Shown in pieces: positions 1 through 9,988 of a DNA stretch of 64,000 bases. Positions within the stretch are counted from its first letter, which is position 1, and each line of letters starts with the position of its first letter. A program made the position numbers and the translations under genes. The stretch spans positions 103,478,001 through 103,542,000 of the forward strand of contig NC_084468.1 in assembly GCF_027409185.1 (NCBI RefSeq), in the 5' to 3' direction. Source of the stretch: Cynocephalus volans (lineage: Eukaryota > Chordata > Mammalia > Dermoptera > Cynocephalidae). The notes under the pieces were generated by a model, which saw only the letters and a list, made by a program, of their open reading frames with translations, was not told the origin of the DNA and did no database searches.

Positions 1-2228
1 GTCTTATTCACAAAGTCTTTGCCCAGTAGTACTTCCTGGAGTGTTTCCCTAGGTTTTCCTTTAGTAATTTTATGGTTTTTGGTCTTATGTTTAAGTCTTT
101 AATCCATTTTGAGTTGATTTTGGTATACAGTGAGAGGTGCAGATCTAGTTTCATTCCGCATATAGAAGTCCAGTTTTCCCAGTACCATTTATGGAAGAGG
201 CAGTCTTTTCCCCAATTTATGTTCTTGCTGCCTTTGTCAAAGATCAGTTGGCTATAAGTACGTGGGTTGATTCCTGGGTTTTCTATTCTGTTCCATTGGT
301 CTCAGTGTCTGTTTTTATGCCAGTGCCATGCTGCTTTGGTTACAATAGCTTTGTAATACAATTTGAAGATGGGTAGTGTTATGCCTCTGGCTTTATTTAT
401 TTATTTATTTATTTTTTGCTTAGGATTGCTTTGGCTATTTGGGGTCTTCTGTAATTCCATATGAATTTTAGGATTGCTATTTTTATATCTGTGAAGAATG
501 ACATTGGTATTTTGATGGGGATTGCATTGAATCAGTAGATTGCTTTGGGTAGAATAAACATTTTCACAAAGTTAAATCTTCCCATCCAAGAGCATGGTAT
601 GTCTTTCCATCTTTTTAATTTTGTCCTGTTTTATTTCTTTCAGTAGTGTTTTGTAGTTCTCATGGTAGAGATCTTTCACCTCCTTGATTAAATTGACACC
701 TAGGTATTTTACTTTTTTGGTGACTATAGTAAATGTGCTCTCTTTCTTCATTTCTTTTCTGGTAGTTCATTACTGGAGTGTAAGAGTGCTACTGATTTGG
801 GGGTGTTAATTTTGTATCCTGCAACATTACTGAAATTGTTGATCAGCTCTCGAGCTTTTTATGAGTCTATAGGTTTTTCTATATATTAGATCATGTCATC
901 TGCAAACAGGGATAGTTTGACTTTGTCCTTTCCAATCTGGATGCCCTTTATTTCTTTCTTTTGCTTGATTGCTCCAGCTAGTACTTCCAATACTATGTTA
1001 AAAAGGAGTGGTGAGAGTGGTCATCCTTGTCTTGTTCCTGTTCTCAAGAGAAAAGCTTTCAACCTTTTCCCATTTGGGATGTTATTGGCAATTTGTTTGT
1101 CATAAATGGCTTTTATTGCATTGAGATAGTTTCCTTTTATACCTAATTTGTGGGAGTCTTTATCATGAAGAGCATGATAAAGACTCCCACAAAATACAAC
1201 ATGAAGAGATGTTGTATTTTGTCAAATGCTTTTTCTGCATCTATTGAGTTAATCACACAGTTTTTGTCCTTGATTTTGTTGATGTGGTGTATCACATTTA
1301 TTGACTTGCCTATGATGAACAATCCTTGCATCCCTGGGATGAATCCCACTCGATCATGGTGTATAATTTTTTTGATGTGTTGATGAATTCTGATTGCTAA
1401 TATTTTATTGAGGAGTTTTGTATCTATGTACATCAATGATATTGGCCTGTAATTTTCTTTTTTTGTTGTATCTTTGTGTGGTTTTGGTATAAGGGTGATG
1501 TTGGCCTCATAGAATGAAGTTGAGAGAATGGTCTTTGTTTCAATTTTTTGGAAAAGTTTGAAGAGAAGTGGTATTAATTCTTATTTAAAGGTTTATAAAG
1601 TTCAGCTGTAAAGCCATCCAGTCCTGGGCTTTTCTTTGTTGGAAGATTGCTGGTTACTGCTTCAATCTCTTTACTTGTTATTGGTCTGCTCAGGTTTTCT
1701 ATTTCTTTTTGGTTCACTCTTGGAAGTTTGTTTCTGTCCAGAAATTTATCCATTTCCTCCATGTTTTCATATTTACTGGCATATAGTTGTTTATAATAAT
1801 TTCTGATGATTCTTTGTATTATGTGGTGTCGGTTGTAATGTTTCCCTTTTCATTTCTGATTTTTGTTATTTGGGTTTTCTCTCTTTTTCTGTTAACTTGG
1901 CTAATGGTTTATCTATTTTATTTATCTTCTCAAAAAACCAACTTTTTGTTTCTTTGATCTTTTGTATCATTTTTGGGGTCTCTATCTCATTTAGTTCTGC
2001 CCTGATCTTAATTATTTCTTTTTGTGTACTAGTTTTAGGATTGGATTGTTGCTGTTTTTCTAGCTCTTTGAGGCAAAGTATTAGGTTGTTTACTTGAAGT
2101 CTTTCCATTCTTTTGATGTAAGTGTTTATTGCAATAAACTTCCCTTTAAGTACTGCTTTTGCAGTATCCCACAGGTTTTGGTTTGATGCATCTTTATTTT
2201 CATTAGTTTAAATAAATTTTTTGATGCC
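1..2228 (-). mobile_element. Old LINE-1 fragment, antisense, ORF2 remnant
   Basis: Read on the minus strand, this is LINE-1 ORF2 (endonuclease-linker through reverse transcriptase), running from a 5' truncation near 2228 leftward out of the window. Recognisable ORF2 pieces lie at about 2108-1866 (linker, with the words [15 protein letters not shown]), 1762-1574 ([14 protein letters not shown], the start of the RT domain) and 1436-1143 ([13 protein letters not shown] and [13 protein letters not shown]). Stops and frameshifts separate the pieces, so it is dead. It can be aligned by eye to the younger L1 at 6804-9749 and is clearly more diverged than that copy. A TTTA-rich stretch at about 395-418 and a fold-back insertion at 1173-1208 interrupt it. 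Its 3' end lies outside the window, so no target-site duplication can be tested. Confidence 0.93.
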
Positions 2229-2229
2229 A

Positions 2230-2350
2230 TTTATGACAACAAAATATTGGAAATAGTCAAAATATTCAAAAGTACAGAAATAGTCTGATAATCCCACTTA
2301 CGTATAAATTCATTTGTATGTATATGTGTGTATAATGTGCATATGTATTG
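2230..2350. other. Unassigned AT-rich spacer
   Basis: This short AT-rich spacer lies between the truncated L1 and the LTR that follows. It includes a TATG/TGTG-rich run at about 2316-2345. No gene or named repeat was recognised. Confidence 0.5.
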
Positions 2351-2762
2351 CTGTGGGTCACATGTGTCCCCCAAAAGTTCATGTGTTGGAAACTTGATCC
2401 CCACTGTAATAGTGTTAAGAGGGTGGGAAATCTTATTATGACATTTGAAAGGTGGGGTTTATAAGAGGTGATTGGAAAAAGAGTACTGCGCCCTCATAAA
2501 TGGATTAATCCATTCACTGAGAAATGACTTACCATGGGTGGAATGATAGCTTTATAAGAAGCACATGAGAGAGTGTGCCATTCTCACCATGTAAAACCCT
2601 GTGCTGTCACAGGAGAGTTCCCACTTAGAAGAAGGCCCTCACCTGAGCCCCCAGGACCATGGACTTTCCAGCCTCCAAAACTGGAAGTAAGAAACCTCTT
2701 TTCTTTATGCATTACCCAGTTTCAGGTATTCTGTTATAAGTAACAGAAACAGACTAATGTAT
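2350..2762 (+). repeat. MaLR-type solitary LTR
   Basis: The sequence shows the usual order of a mammalian MaLR LTR: a start with GTGTCCCCCAAAAGTTCATG, a GGTGATTGG-like block, an 'AAGAAGGCCCTCACC' block, a 'TTACCCAGTTTCAGGTATTC' block, and an end at 'CAGACTAATGTA'. No internal retroviral sequence follows, so it is a solitary LTR. The subfamily (MST- or MLT-like) was not determined. Confidence 0.7.
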
Positions 2763-3206
2763 TTATGTATACATAAATACATTCATTTTTCCTATTTCTT
2801 TCTATCATATATATACACAAATATACAGAAAAAGTACTAACTAAAGTTGATTGAAAATTAGCTAACTTTGGTTTTTTAAATAATTTCTATAATTTAATAA
2901 TCAGAAAAGCAAAAAAAAAACTTCTTTAAAACAAAAAATTTTAATTTGATGCTATTTATTCATTTTAGGACGTACTTATAATTGTATAAAGAAGGAATCT
3001 CTAACTGGTTCTGAACAGTTAAGAACTGACAACTTTCCAGAATGTATGAAAATAGTACATATATTCTTCTAAGCAGCTGGAGACAAAGCCTGCATTGTTA
3101 TTTTGAATTTGGGGATTATTTAGTCTATAATTTCATCTCATTTTTCTGCCATTTGTATTTTCCTTTTAAATCAGAACACTTGAATTATTCCATTATTTAT
3201 TTATGT
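2763..3206. other. AT-rich unique sequence
   Basis: Low-complexity AT-rich DNA with no recognisable gene, between the LTR and the full-length L1. It forms the target region of that L1. Confidence 0.5.
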
Positions 3207-3223
3207 AAAATTCAACAAATTGG
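3207..3223 (+). repeat. Target-site duplication, left copy, of full-length L1
   Basis: The 17 bp AAAATTCAACAAATTGG is repeated exactly at 9972-9988, directly after the L1 A tail. The preceding top-strand bases read TATGT, so the nicked bottom strand reads TTTT/ACATA. This is close to the L1 endonuclease preference TTTT/AA. Confidence 0.93.
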
Positions 3224-4757
3224 AGAGTTTCAAGATGGCGGCGGCTGCGGCGGCTGGCGCGGAGTAGCTCAGGTGGAAAAGGTGGCCACTGGGCCTCAGG
3301 CAGCCGGGAAACTTGAGGACCTTCCTCTGGCCATCTCTTAAGGGAGGACTGCTGCTGCTGGCCGGTCGTGGGGGCTCAACGCCACTTTGCCCCCGGCAGG
3401 AGAGGCTGCCTCATTTACAGGCAACAGCTTTGAAGTGTGGAGCAGGAAAAGAACTGATTCTTAGCTGCAAAAGCGAGTCTTGAAACAGGGAACACGGCAC
3501 CAGGGCTGCTGTGGATGCAGCCAGGATCCCGGAGGCTGGGGCCGCACTGAAGGCGGCCAGCTGCCCTATTCAGGATTCGAGGTTTCAGGCCGGCATTAAA
3601 GAAGATTCCTGGGAGCGCCCGAGCGGCGCCGCAACTGAACAGCCCGAGGCGGCAGCGCTGAGAACACGGAAGGCAACAAACCAGAGACAGAGCGAGCGCC
3701 CGACCTGGCACAGCACTGTGAGTGATCCCTGGCACAGCTCTGTTCGGGGGGTGGATGCCCACGCGGCTCCTGCCTGCACCACCAGGCCACTCACTGCCCC
3801 GGTGCTGCCTCCATTTTCCCAGGTGCGGGCAGCTCCGCCCTGCTCGGCCATCACTGAGCCCATTTGCTAGGCCTGGCGCGGGGCTTTCCAGACCCTGCGG
3901 GCCGGCCTCCTCTCCCACTCCCTCCGCGGTTCTCTGGCGGGGCTGGGGGTGTGGGGCGTCCCGACCAGTGTTGGGGGGGCTAGGAAGTACGGGCGGGCCG
4001 ACTGTCACTCCACCACACCCTGGACTCCGGCCCGGTAAACTTCCTGTTACTGGGAGGCAGATACCATCTCTGCGACCACCAGTTTGGAAAAAAGCCTAAC
4101 GAATTTCTGGTTGGGAATAGTGTGGTAGGAGAGTTCCCAGGTCCGCTTGAACCTGCCGGAGAGCAGGCTGCAGGTGGGCACTAGACTCGGTTTATACCGG
4201 GGGGATACAAAGGTGAACAAAACCCGAGAAAGATCTACACAGTGCTACAAAGGCACCCAGAGAGACCGGTCGTCTGTGCCTAGCAGAAACCTGGTAGACT
4301 TCCTGGGCGAGGCGGTGCTGAGCAGGGTCTTGAAGGCCCAGCTGATAGACGAGGGGTGCAGAAGACACACCCCAGCCCAGCACAGTGTGCACAGAGGGGG
4401 GAGACGTGCGGCCAGGGAGGCGGAGACTCGACAGAAACCACACACCTGGTGGGGTCGCCACTGCACGATCTAACAGCCTGGGCCAGAGCACACGGAACGG
4501 GGAGAAGTCCTGTACAGAAAGTGAAAGCTCAACAGAGATCACACACCCTGTGGTACGTGATCCACCAGCCCAGCAGAGTACAAGCTGACCAGAAAGATGG
4601 ATCCCCGGAGAAGCCCAAGACCCAAGGCAACCACACACACAAGACACTAGAGGCCAACTGAGCAGTCACGGCGGGAGCCATACCAAATTGGCAACCACAG
4701 CAACATCCTAGTTAGTCATTAGTCTCAAACCGGTGGACTGTGAAACCCCCTGCCACA
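3224..4757 (+). promoter_or_regulatory. L1 5'UTR / internal promoter
   Basis: This is a GC- and CpG-rich leader of about 1.5 kb in an otherwise AT-rich region, as expected of an internal Pol II promoter in a full-length mammalian L1. The first bases contain CAAGATGGCGGCGG (3231-3244), which matches the YY1 core; primate L1s also carry a YY1 site near their first nucleotides. No TATA box is visible. Several open frames on both strands (for example minus 4008-3415 and plus 3722-4099) occur here, but they are probably by-products of GC richness. Confidence 0.85.
3231..3244 (+). promoter_or_regulatory. Probable YY1 site at the L1 5' end
   Basis: CAAGATGGCGGCGG contains the AAGATGGCGGC YY1 core, starting 8 bases from the element's first nucleotide. 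YY1 bound at this position in human L1 fixes the transcription start; the same role here is inferred. Confidence 0.6.
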
Positions 4758-5738
4758 ATGAATAAACACCAAAAAAAAGACACCAGAAATACAAAAAATC
4801 AAGAAAGTACACCACCAAAAGTTAATAAATCTCATACTCTAGATCCTATAGAACAAGAAGCCCTTGAAATAACTGACAAGGAATTTCGAGTGATAATTCT
4901 AAGGAAACTGAATGAGATACAAGAATACTCAGCTAGACATCATGATGAAATGAGGAAAAGTATACAGGAGCTGAAAGAGGAAATATACAAGGAAATCAAT
5001 GTCCTGAAAAAAAATGTAGCAGAACTTGCTGAACTGAAGAAGTTATTCAGCGAAATAAAAAACACAACCGAGAGTTTAACCAGCAGGCTTGTCGAAGTTG
5101 AAGAGAGAACCTCTGAACTTGAAGATGGGCTGTTTGAAATAACACAAGCAGACAGAAAGAAAGAAAAAAGAATCAAGGACATGGAAGAAAATCTGAGAGA
5201 GATATCAGACAACCTCAAGCGCTCAAATATCCGAGTCATGGGTATTCCAGAAGGGGAGGAAAATGGAGATTCCATTGAAAACATATTCAACAAAATAGTG
5301 GCAGAAAACTTCCCAGGTATAGGAAAAATCACAGATCTTCAGATCCAGGAAGCTCAACGATCTCCAAACGTATTCAACCCAAAAAGGCCTTCTCCAAGAC
5401 ATATCATAGTCAAATTGGCAAAACTCAGAGACAAAGAGAGAATCTTAAAAGCTGCAAGAGAGAAGCGTCAAATCACCTATAAGGGAGCCCCAATCAGGTT
5501 AACATCAGACTTTTCATCACAAACCCTAAAAGCTAGAAAGGAATGGGATGATATTTTCAAAATACTAAAAGACAAAGATTGCCAGCCAAGAATACTCTAC
5601 CCTGCAAGGCTATCCTTCCGAAATGAGGGGCAAATAGTATATTTCTCAGACAAACAAAAACTGCGGGAGTTCACTACGACAAGACCACCCTTACAAGAAA
5701 TCCTCAAGGGAGTACTGGGTTTGGTTCCTGAAAAATAA
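4758..5738 (+). CDS. LINE-1 ORF1p, RNA-binding chaperone
   Basis: Open frame of 326 codons from the ATG at 4758. An in-frame GTG 18 bases upstream is not used as a start in mammals, so the ATG was chosen. ORF1p trimerises, coats L1 RNA and acts as a nucleic-acid chaperone in the retrotransposition particle. A charged N-terminus leads into a long heptad-rich coiled coil (about residues 35-145, rich in E/K/L/I). An RRM-like domain follows (about 150-245, with SNIRVMGIPEGEENGDSIEN and the SPRHIIVKLAKLRDKERILK block). The C-terminal domain (about 246-326) carries REKRQITYKGAPIRLTSDFS and ARLSFRNEGQ, then ends LKGVLGLVPEK. The length is close to the 338 residues usual for primate ORF1p. No stop or frameshift was seen, so the protein looks intact. 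Confidence 0.93.
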   Translation: MNKHQKKDTRNTKNQESTPPKVNKSHTLDPIEQEALEITDKEFRVIILRKLNEIQEYSARHHDEMRKSIQELKEEIYKEINVLKKNVAELAELKKLFSEIKNTTESLTSRLVEVEERTSELEDGLFEITQADRKKEKRIKDMEENLREISDNLKRSNIRVMGIPEGEENGDSIENIFNKIVAENFPGIGKITDLQIQEAQRSPNVFNPKRPSPRHIIVKLAKLRDKERILKAAREKRQITYKGAPIRLTSDFSSQTLKARKEWDDIFKILKDKDCQPRILYPARLSFRNEGQIVYFSDKQKLREFTTTRPPLQEILKGVLGLVPEK

Positions 5739-5925
5739 CTACCACTGCCATAAAAACCCAAGAAAAATCTAAACCCGCTAGTACAATAAAAATGGCATTC
5801 ATGAAGAGAAAACAAGCTAACAAAAACACTATCTACAACCTAAGGAACCAACAAACAAAGAAACCAAACAGTAAATCAGAAAGCAAGGAACAAAAGACAC
5901 CTAAGACAACCAAACAACCAATAAA
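5739..5925 (+). other. L1 inter-ORF spacer
   Basis: A-rich spacer of 187 bases between the ORF1 stop and the ORF2 ATG. ORF2 of primate L1s is translated by an unconventional reinitiation-type mechanism from such a spacer. The spacer here is longer than the roughly 60 bases of human L1 (family knowledge). Confidence 0.7.
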
Positions 5926-8900
5926 ATGCTAGGAATAAATCAACACCTTTCAATAACAACTCTTAATGTTAAAGGCTTAAATTCCCCAATTAAAAGACAC
6001 AGACTGGCTGACTGGATCAAAAAGCAGGACCCAACTATATGCTGCCTACAAGAGACCCACCTCACCCATAAAGATTCACACAGACTAAGAGTGAAAGGAT
6101 GGAAAAAGATGTACCATGCAAACAGAAAAGAAAAACGAGCTGGAGTAGCTATTCTTATATCTGACAAAATAGACTTTAAACTAAAAACCATAAAAAGAGA
6201 CAATGAGGGACACTACTTAATGATAAAAGGACTGATCCATCAAGAAGACATAACAATCATAAATATGTACGCACCCAATGTTGGAGCAGCCAGATTTATA
6301 AAACAAACTCTATTAGACCTAAAGAAGGAAATAGACACTAATACCATAATAGCAGGGGACCTGAACACCCCACTGACAATATTGGACAGATCATCTAGGC
6401 AAAGAATCAGTAGAGAAGCACAAGATCTAAACAAGACTCTAGACCAATTGGAATTGGCAGATATCTACAGAACATTCCACCCAACAACCTCAGAATATTC
6501 ATTCTTCTCAGCAGCACATGGATCATTCTCCAGGATAGATCACACATTAGGTCACAAATCAAGTCTCAATAAATTCAAAAAAATTGGAATTATCCCATGT
6601 ATCTTCTCAGACCACAATGGATTAAAACTAGAAATTAATAACAAAACTCTGGAAACTATACAAACACATGGAAATTAAACAGCATTCTACTTAATGACAT
6701 ATGGGTCCAAGAAGAAATCAAGCAGGAAATCAAAAAGTTTATTGAAACTAATGAAAACAATGATACATCATACCAAAACCTGTGGGATACTGCAAAAGCA
6801 GTATTGAGGGGAAAATTTATTGCATTAAACGCTCACTTCAGAAGAATGGAAAGATGGCAAGTGAACAACCTAACACTTCACCTTAAAGAACTAGAAAAAC
6901 AAGAACAATCCAATCCTAAAGTTAGCAGACGGAAAGAAATCATTAAGATCAGAGCAGAACTGAATGAAATTGAAAACCAAAAAACAATTCAAAAGATCAA
7001 CGAATCAAAAAGTTGGTTTTTTGAAAAGATAAATAAAATAGACAAACCATTAGCATGGCTAACAAAAAAAAGAAGAGAGAAGACTCAAATAACAAAAATT
7101 AGAAATGAAAAAGGCGATATTACAACTGATTCATCTGAAATACAAGGAATCATTCGAGACTACTATAGACAACTATACGCCAACAAATTTGAAAATCTGG
7201 AGGAAATGGATAAATTTCTGGACACACACAAGCTCCCAAAACTGAACCATGAAGACGTAGAAAATTTGAACAGACCAATAACAATAAAGGAGATTGAAGC
7301 TGTTATCAGAAGGCTCCCAACAAAGAAAAGCCCAGGACCAGATGGATTCACAGCAGAATTTTACCAAACATTCAAAGAGGAATTGACACCGATTCTTTAC
7401 AAACTATTCCAAAAGATTGAAACGGACGCAAATCTCCCAAACTCATTCTATGAAGCAAACATCATCCTGATACCAAAACCAGGTAAAGATATAACCAAAA
7501 AAGAAAACTACAGGCTGATATCCTTGATGAATATAGATGCAAAAATCCTCACTAAAATACTAGCAAACAGAATACAGCAACACATACGAAAAATTATTCA
7601 TCACAATCAAGTGGGATTCATCCCAGGGATGCAAGGTTGGTTCAACATACGCAAATCAATAAATGTGATACACCATATTAATAAACTCAAACACAAGGAC
7701 CATATGATCATCTCTATAGATGCTGAAAAAGCATTTGATAAAGTTCAGCACTCATTCATGACAAAGACCCTCTATAAGTTAGGTATAGAGGGAAAGTATC
7801 TCAACATAATTAAAGCCATATATGCCAAACCCACTGCCAATATCATCCTGAATGGGGAAAAGCTGAAAGCTTTTCCTTTAAGAACAGGAACTAGACAAGG
7901 ATGCCCACTCTCACCACTCCTATTCAACATAGTGTTGGAAGTACTAGCCAGAGCAATCAGAGAAGAGAAGGAAATAAAGGGCATCCAGATTGGAAAAGAT
8001 GAAGTCAAACTGTCCCTGTTTGCAGATGACATGATCCTATATATCAAACAGCCTAAAACCTCTACAAAAAAACTGTTGGAATTGATAAATGATTTCAGCA
8101 CAGTAGCAGGATACAAAATCAACACACAAAAATCAGTAGCATTTCTTTTCTCCAATAGTGAACATGCAGAAGGAGAAATCAAGAAAGCCTGCCCATTTAC
8201 AATAGCCACCAAAAAAATAAAATACTTAGGAATTGAGTTAACCAAGGAGGTGAAAAATCTCTATAATGAGAACTACAAACCACTGCTGAGAGAAATTAGA
8301 GAGGATACAAGAAGATGGAAAGATATCCCATGCTCTTGGATTGGAAGAATCAACATAGTGAAAATGTCCATACTACCCAAAGTGATATACAAATTCAATG
8401 CAATCCCCATCAAAATTCCAAAGACATTTTTCTCAGAAATGGAAAAAACTATTCAGACCTTTATATGGAACAATAAAAGACCACGAATAGCCAAAGCAAT
8501 GCTGAGCAAAAAAAATAAAGCTGGAGGCATAACACTACCTGACTTTAAGCTATACTACAAAGCTATAATAACCAAAACAGTGTGGTACTGGCATAAAAAC
8601 AGACACACTGACCAATGGAATAGAATAGAGAATCCAGAAATCAACCCACACACTTACTGCCATCTGATCTTTGACAAAGGCACCAAGCCTATTCACTGGG
8701 GAAGGGACTGCCTCTTCAGCAAATGGTGCTGGGATAACTGGATATCCATATGCAGGAGAATGAAACTAGATCCATACCTCTCATCGTATACTAAAATCAA
8801 CTCAAAATGGATTAAGGATTTAAATATACACCCTGAGACCATAAAACTTCTTAAAGAAAACATAGGAGAAACACTTCAGGAAATAGGACTGGGCACAGAC

Positions 8901-9749
8901 TTCATGAATACGACACCAAAAGCACGGGCAACCAAAGGAAAAATAAACAAATGGGATTATATCAAACTAAAAAGCTTCTGCACAGCAAAAGAAACAATTA
9001 AGAGAGTTAAAAGACAACCAACAGAGTGGGAGAAAATATTTGCAAAATATACATCTGACAAAGGATTAATATCCAGAATATATAAGGAACTCAAACAACT
9101 TTACAAGAAGAAAACAAGCAACCCAATTAAAAAATGGGCAAAAGAGCTAAGTAGGCATTTCTCTAAGGAAGATATCCAAATGGCCAACAGACATATGAAA
9201 AAATGCTCAACATCACTCAGCATCTGGGAAATGCAAATCAAAACCACATTGAGATACCATCTAACCCCAGTTAGGATGGCTAAAATCCAAAAGACTATGA
9301 ACGATAAATGCTGGCGAGGCTGCGGAGAAAAAGGAACTCTCATACATTGTTGGTGGGACTGCAAAATGGTGCAGCCTCTATGGAAAATGGTATGGAGGTT
9401 CCTTAAACAATTGCAAATAGATCTACCATACGACCCAGCCATCCCACTGTTGGGAATATACCCAGAGGAATGGAAATCATCAAGTCGAAGGTATACCTGT
9501 TCCCCAATGTTCATCGCAGCACTCTTTACAATAGCCAAGAGTTGGAACCAGCCCAAATGCCCATCATCAGATGAGTGGATACGGAAAATGTGGTACATCT
9601 ACACAATGGAATACTACTCAGCTATAAAAACGAATGAAATACTGCCATTTGCAACAACATGGATGGACCTTGAGAGAATTATATTAAGTGAAACAAGTCA
9701 GGCACAGAAAGAGAAATACCACATGTTCTCACTTATTGGAGGGAGCTAA
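5926..9749 (+). pseudogene. LINE-1 ORF2p (endonuclease/reverse transcriptase), single frameshift
   Basis: ORF2p nicks target DNA and reverse-transcribes L1 RNA at the nick. The first segment (5926-6678) is the APE-like endonuclease. Its catalytic residues are all present at the positions used for human ORF2p: N14, E43 (QETHL), Y115, D145 and N147 (GDLN), D205 (SRIDH) and H230 (SDHNG). After codon ~235 the frame moves by the equivalent of one lost base, between about 6640 and 6665, and hits a stop at 6676. The second segment continues in the new frame to the normal stop at 9747-9749. It holds the linker ([15 protein letters not shown]), the RT with FADD at 8019-8030 ([10 protein letters not shown]), and the C-terminal CX3CX7HX4C motif ([18 protein letters not shown]), and ends SLIGGS. 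No other disabling change was seen. As read, only an isolated endonuclease would be made. Confidence 0.92.
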
Positions 9750-9971
9750 AAATTAATATATAAATTCACACACACACATACACACACACACACACAAACC
9801 GGGGGGGGGGGGAAGAAGATATAACAACCACAATTATTTGAAGTTGATACAACAAACAAACAGAAAGGACATTGTTGGGGGGGAGGGGGGGAGGGAGAAG
9901 GGAGGGAGGTTTTGGTGATGGGGAGCATTAATCAGCTACAATGTATATCGACAAAATAAAATTTAAAAAAA
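9750..9971 (+). other. L1 3'UTR with CA tract, G tracts and poly(A) signal
   Basis: After the ORF2 stop come a CA-rich microsatellite (about 9764-9798) and a 12-G run (9801-9812). A second G-rich tract with several runs of three or more G follows (about 9875-9908). AATAAA sits at 9955-9960, and a short A tail runs into the duplicated target site. A G-rich polypurine tract is a recurrent feature of mammalian L1 3'UTRs. Confidence 0.85.
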
Positions 9972-9988
9972 AAAATTCAACAAATTGG
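9972..9988 (+). repeat. Target-site duplication, right copy, of full-length L1
   Basis: Exact copy of 3207-3223, adjacent to the A tail. It marks the 3' boundary of the insertion. Confidence 0.93.

Larger units (their letters stand above)
3224..9971 (+). mobile_element. Full-length LINE-1 retrotransposon
   Basis: A complete L1 of about 6.75 kb. In order it has a GC-rich 5'UTR (3224-4757), ORF1 (4758-5738), a 187-bp inter-ORF spacer (5739-5925), ORF2 (5926-9749, one frameshift), a 3'UTR with CA and G tracts, an AATAAA at 9955-9960, and a short A tail. Exact 17-bp target-site duplications flank it. The full 5' end, the open ORF1 and a reverse-transcriptase reading frame open for more than 2.9 kb point to a recent insertion. 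It lies about 15 kb upstream of the proposed NDST3 promoter and in the same orientation. The ORF2 frameshift should make it non-autonomous as read here, unless that base is an assembly error or the allele is polymorphic. Confidence 0.95.

Noticed and set aside
1150-1383. Plus-strand open frame of 77 codons
   Set aside because: It is the reverse complement of L1 ORF2 and is a shadow of the antisense element.
4740-4757. GTG start extending ORF1 by six codons
   Set aside because: Mammalian ORF1 starts at ATG, and the ATG at 4758 fits the family.
7772-8245. Minus-strand 157-codon frame inside the full-length L1
   Set aside because: It is antisense to the reverse transcriptase domain, with no independent coding signs.
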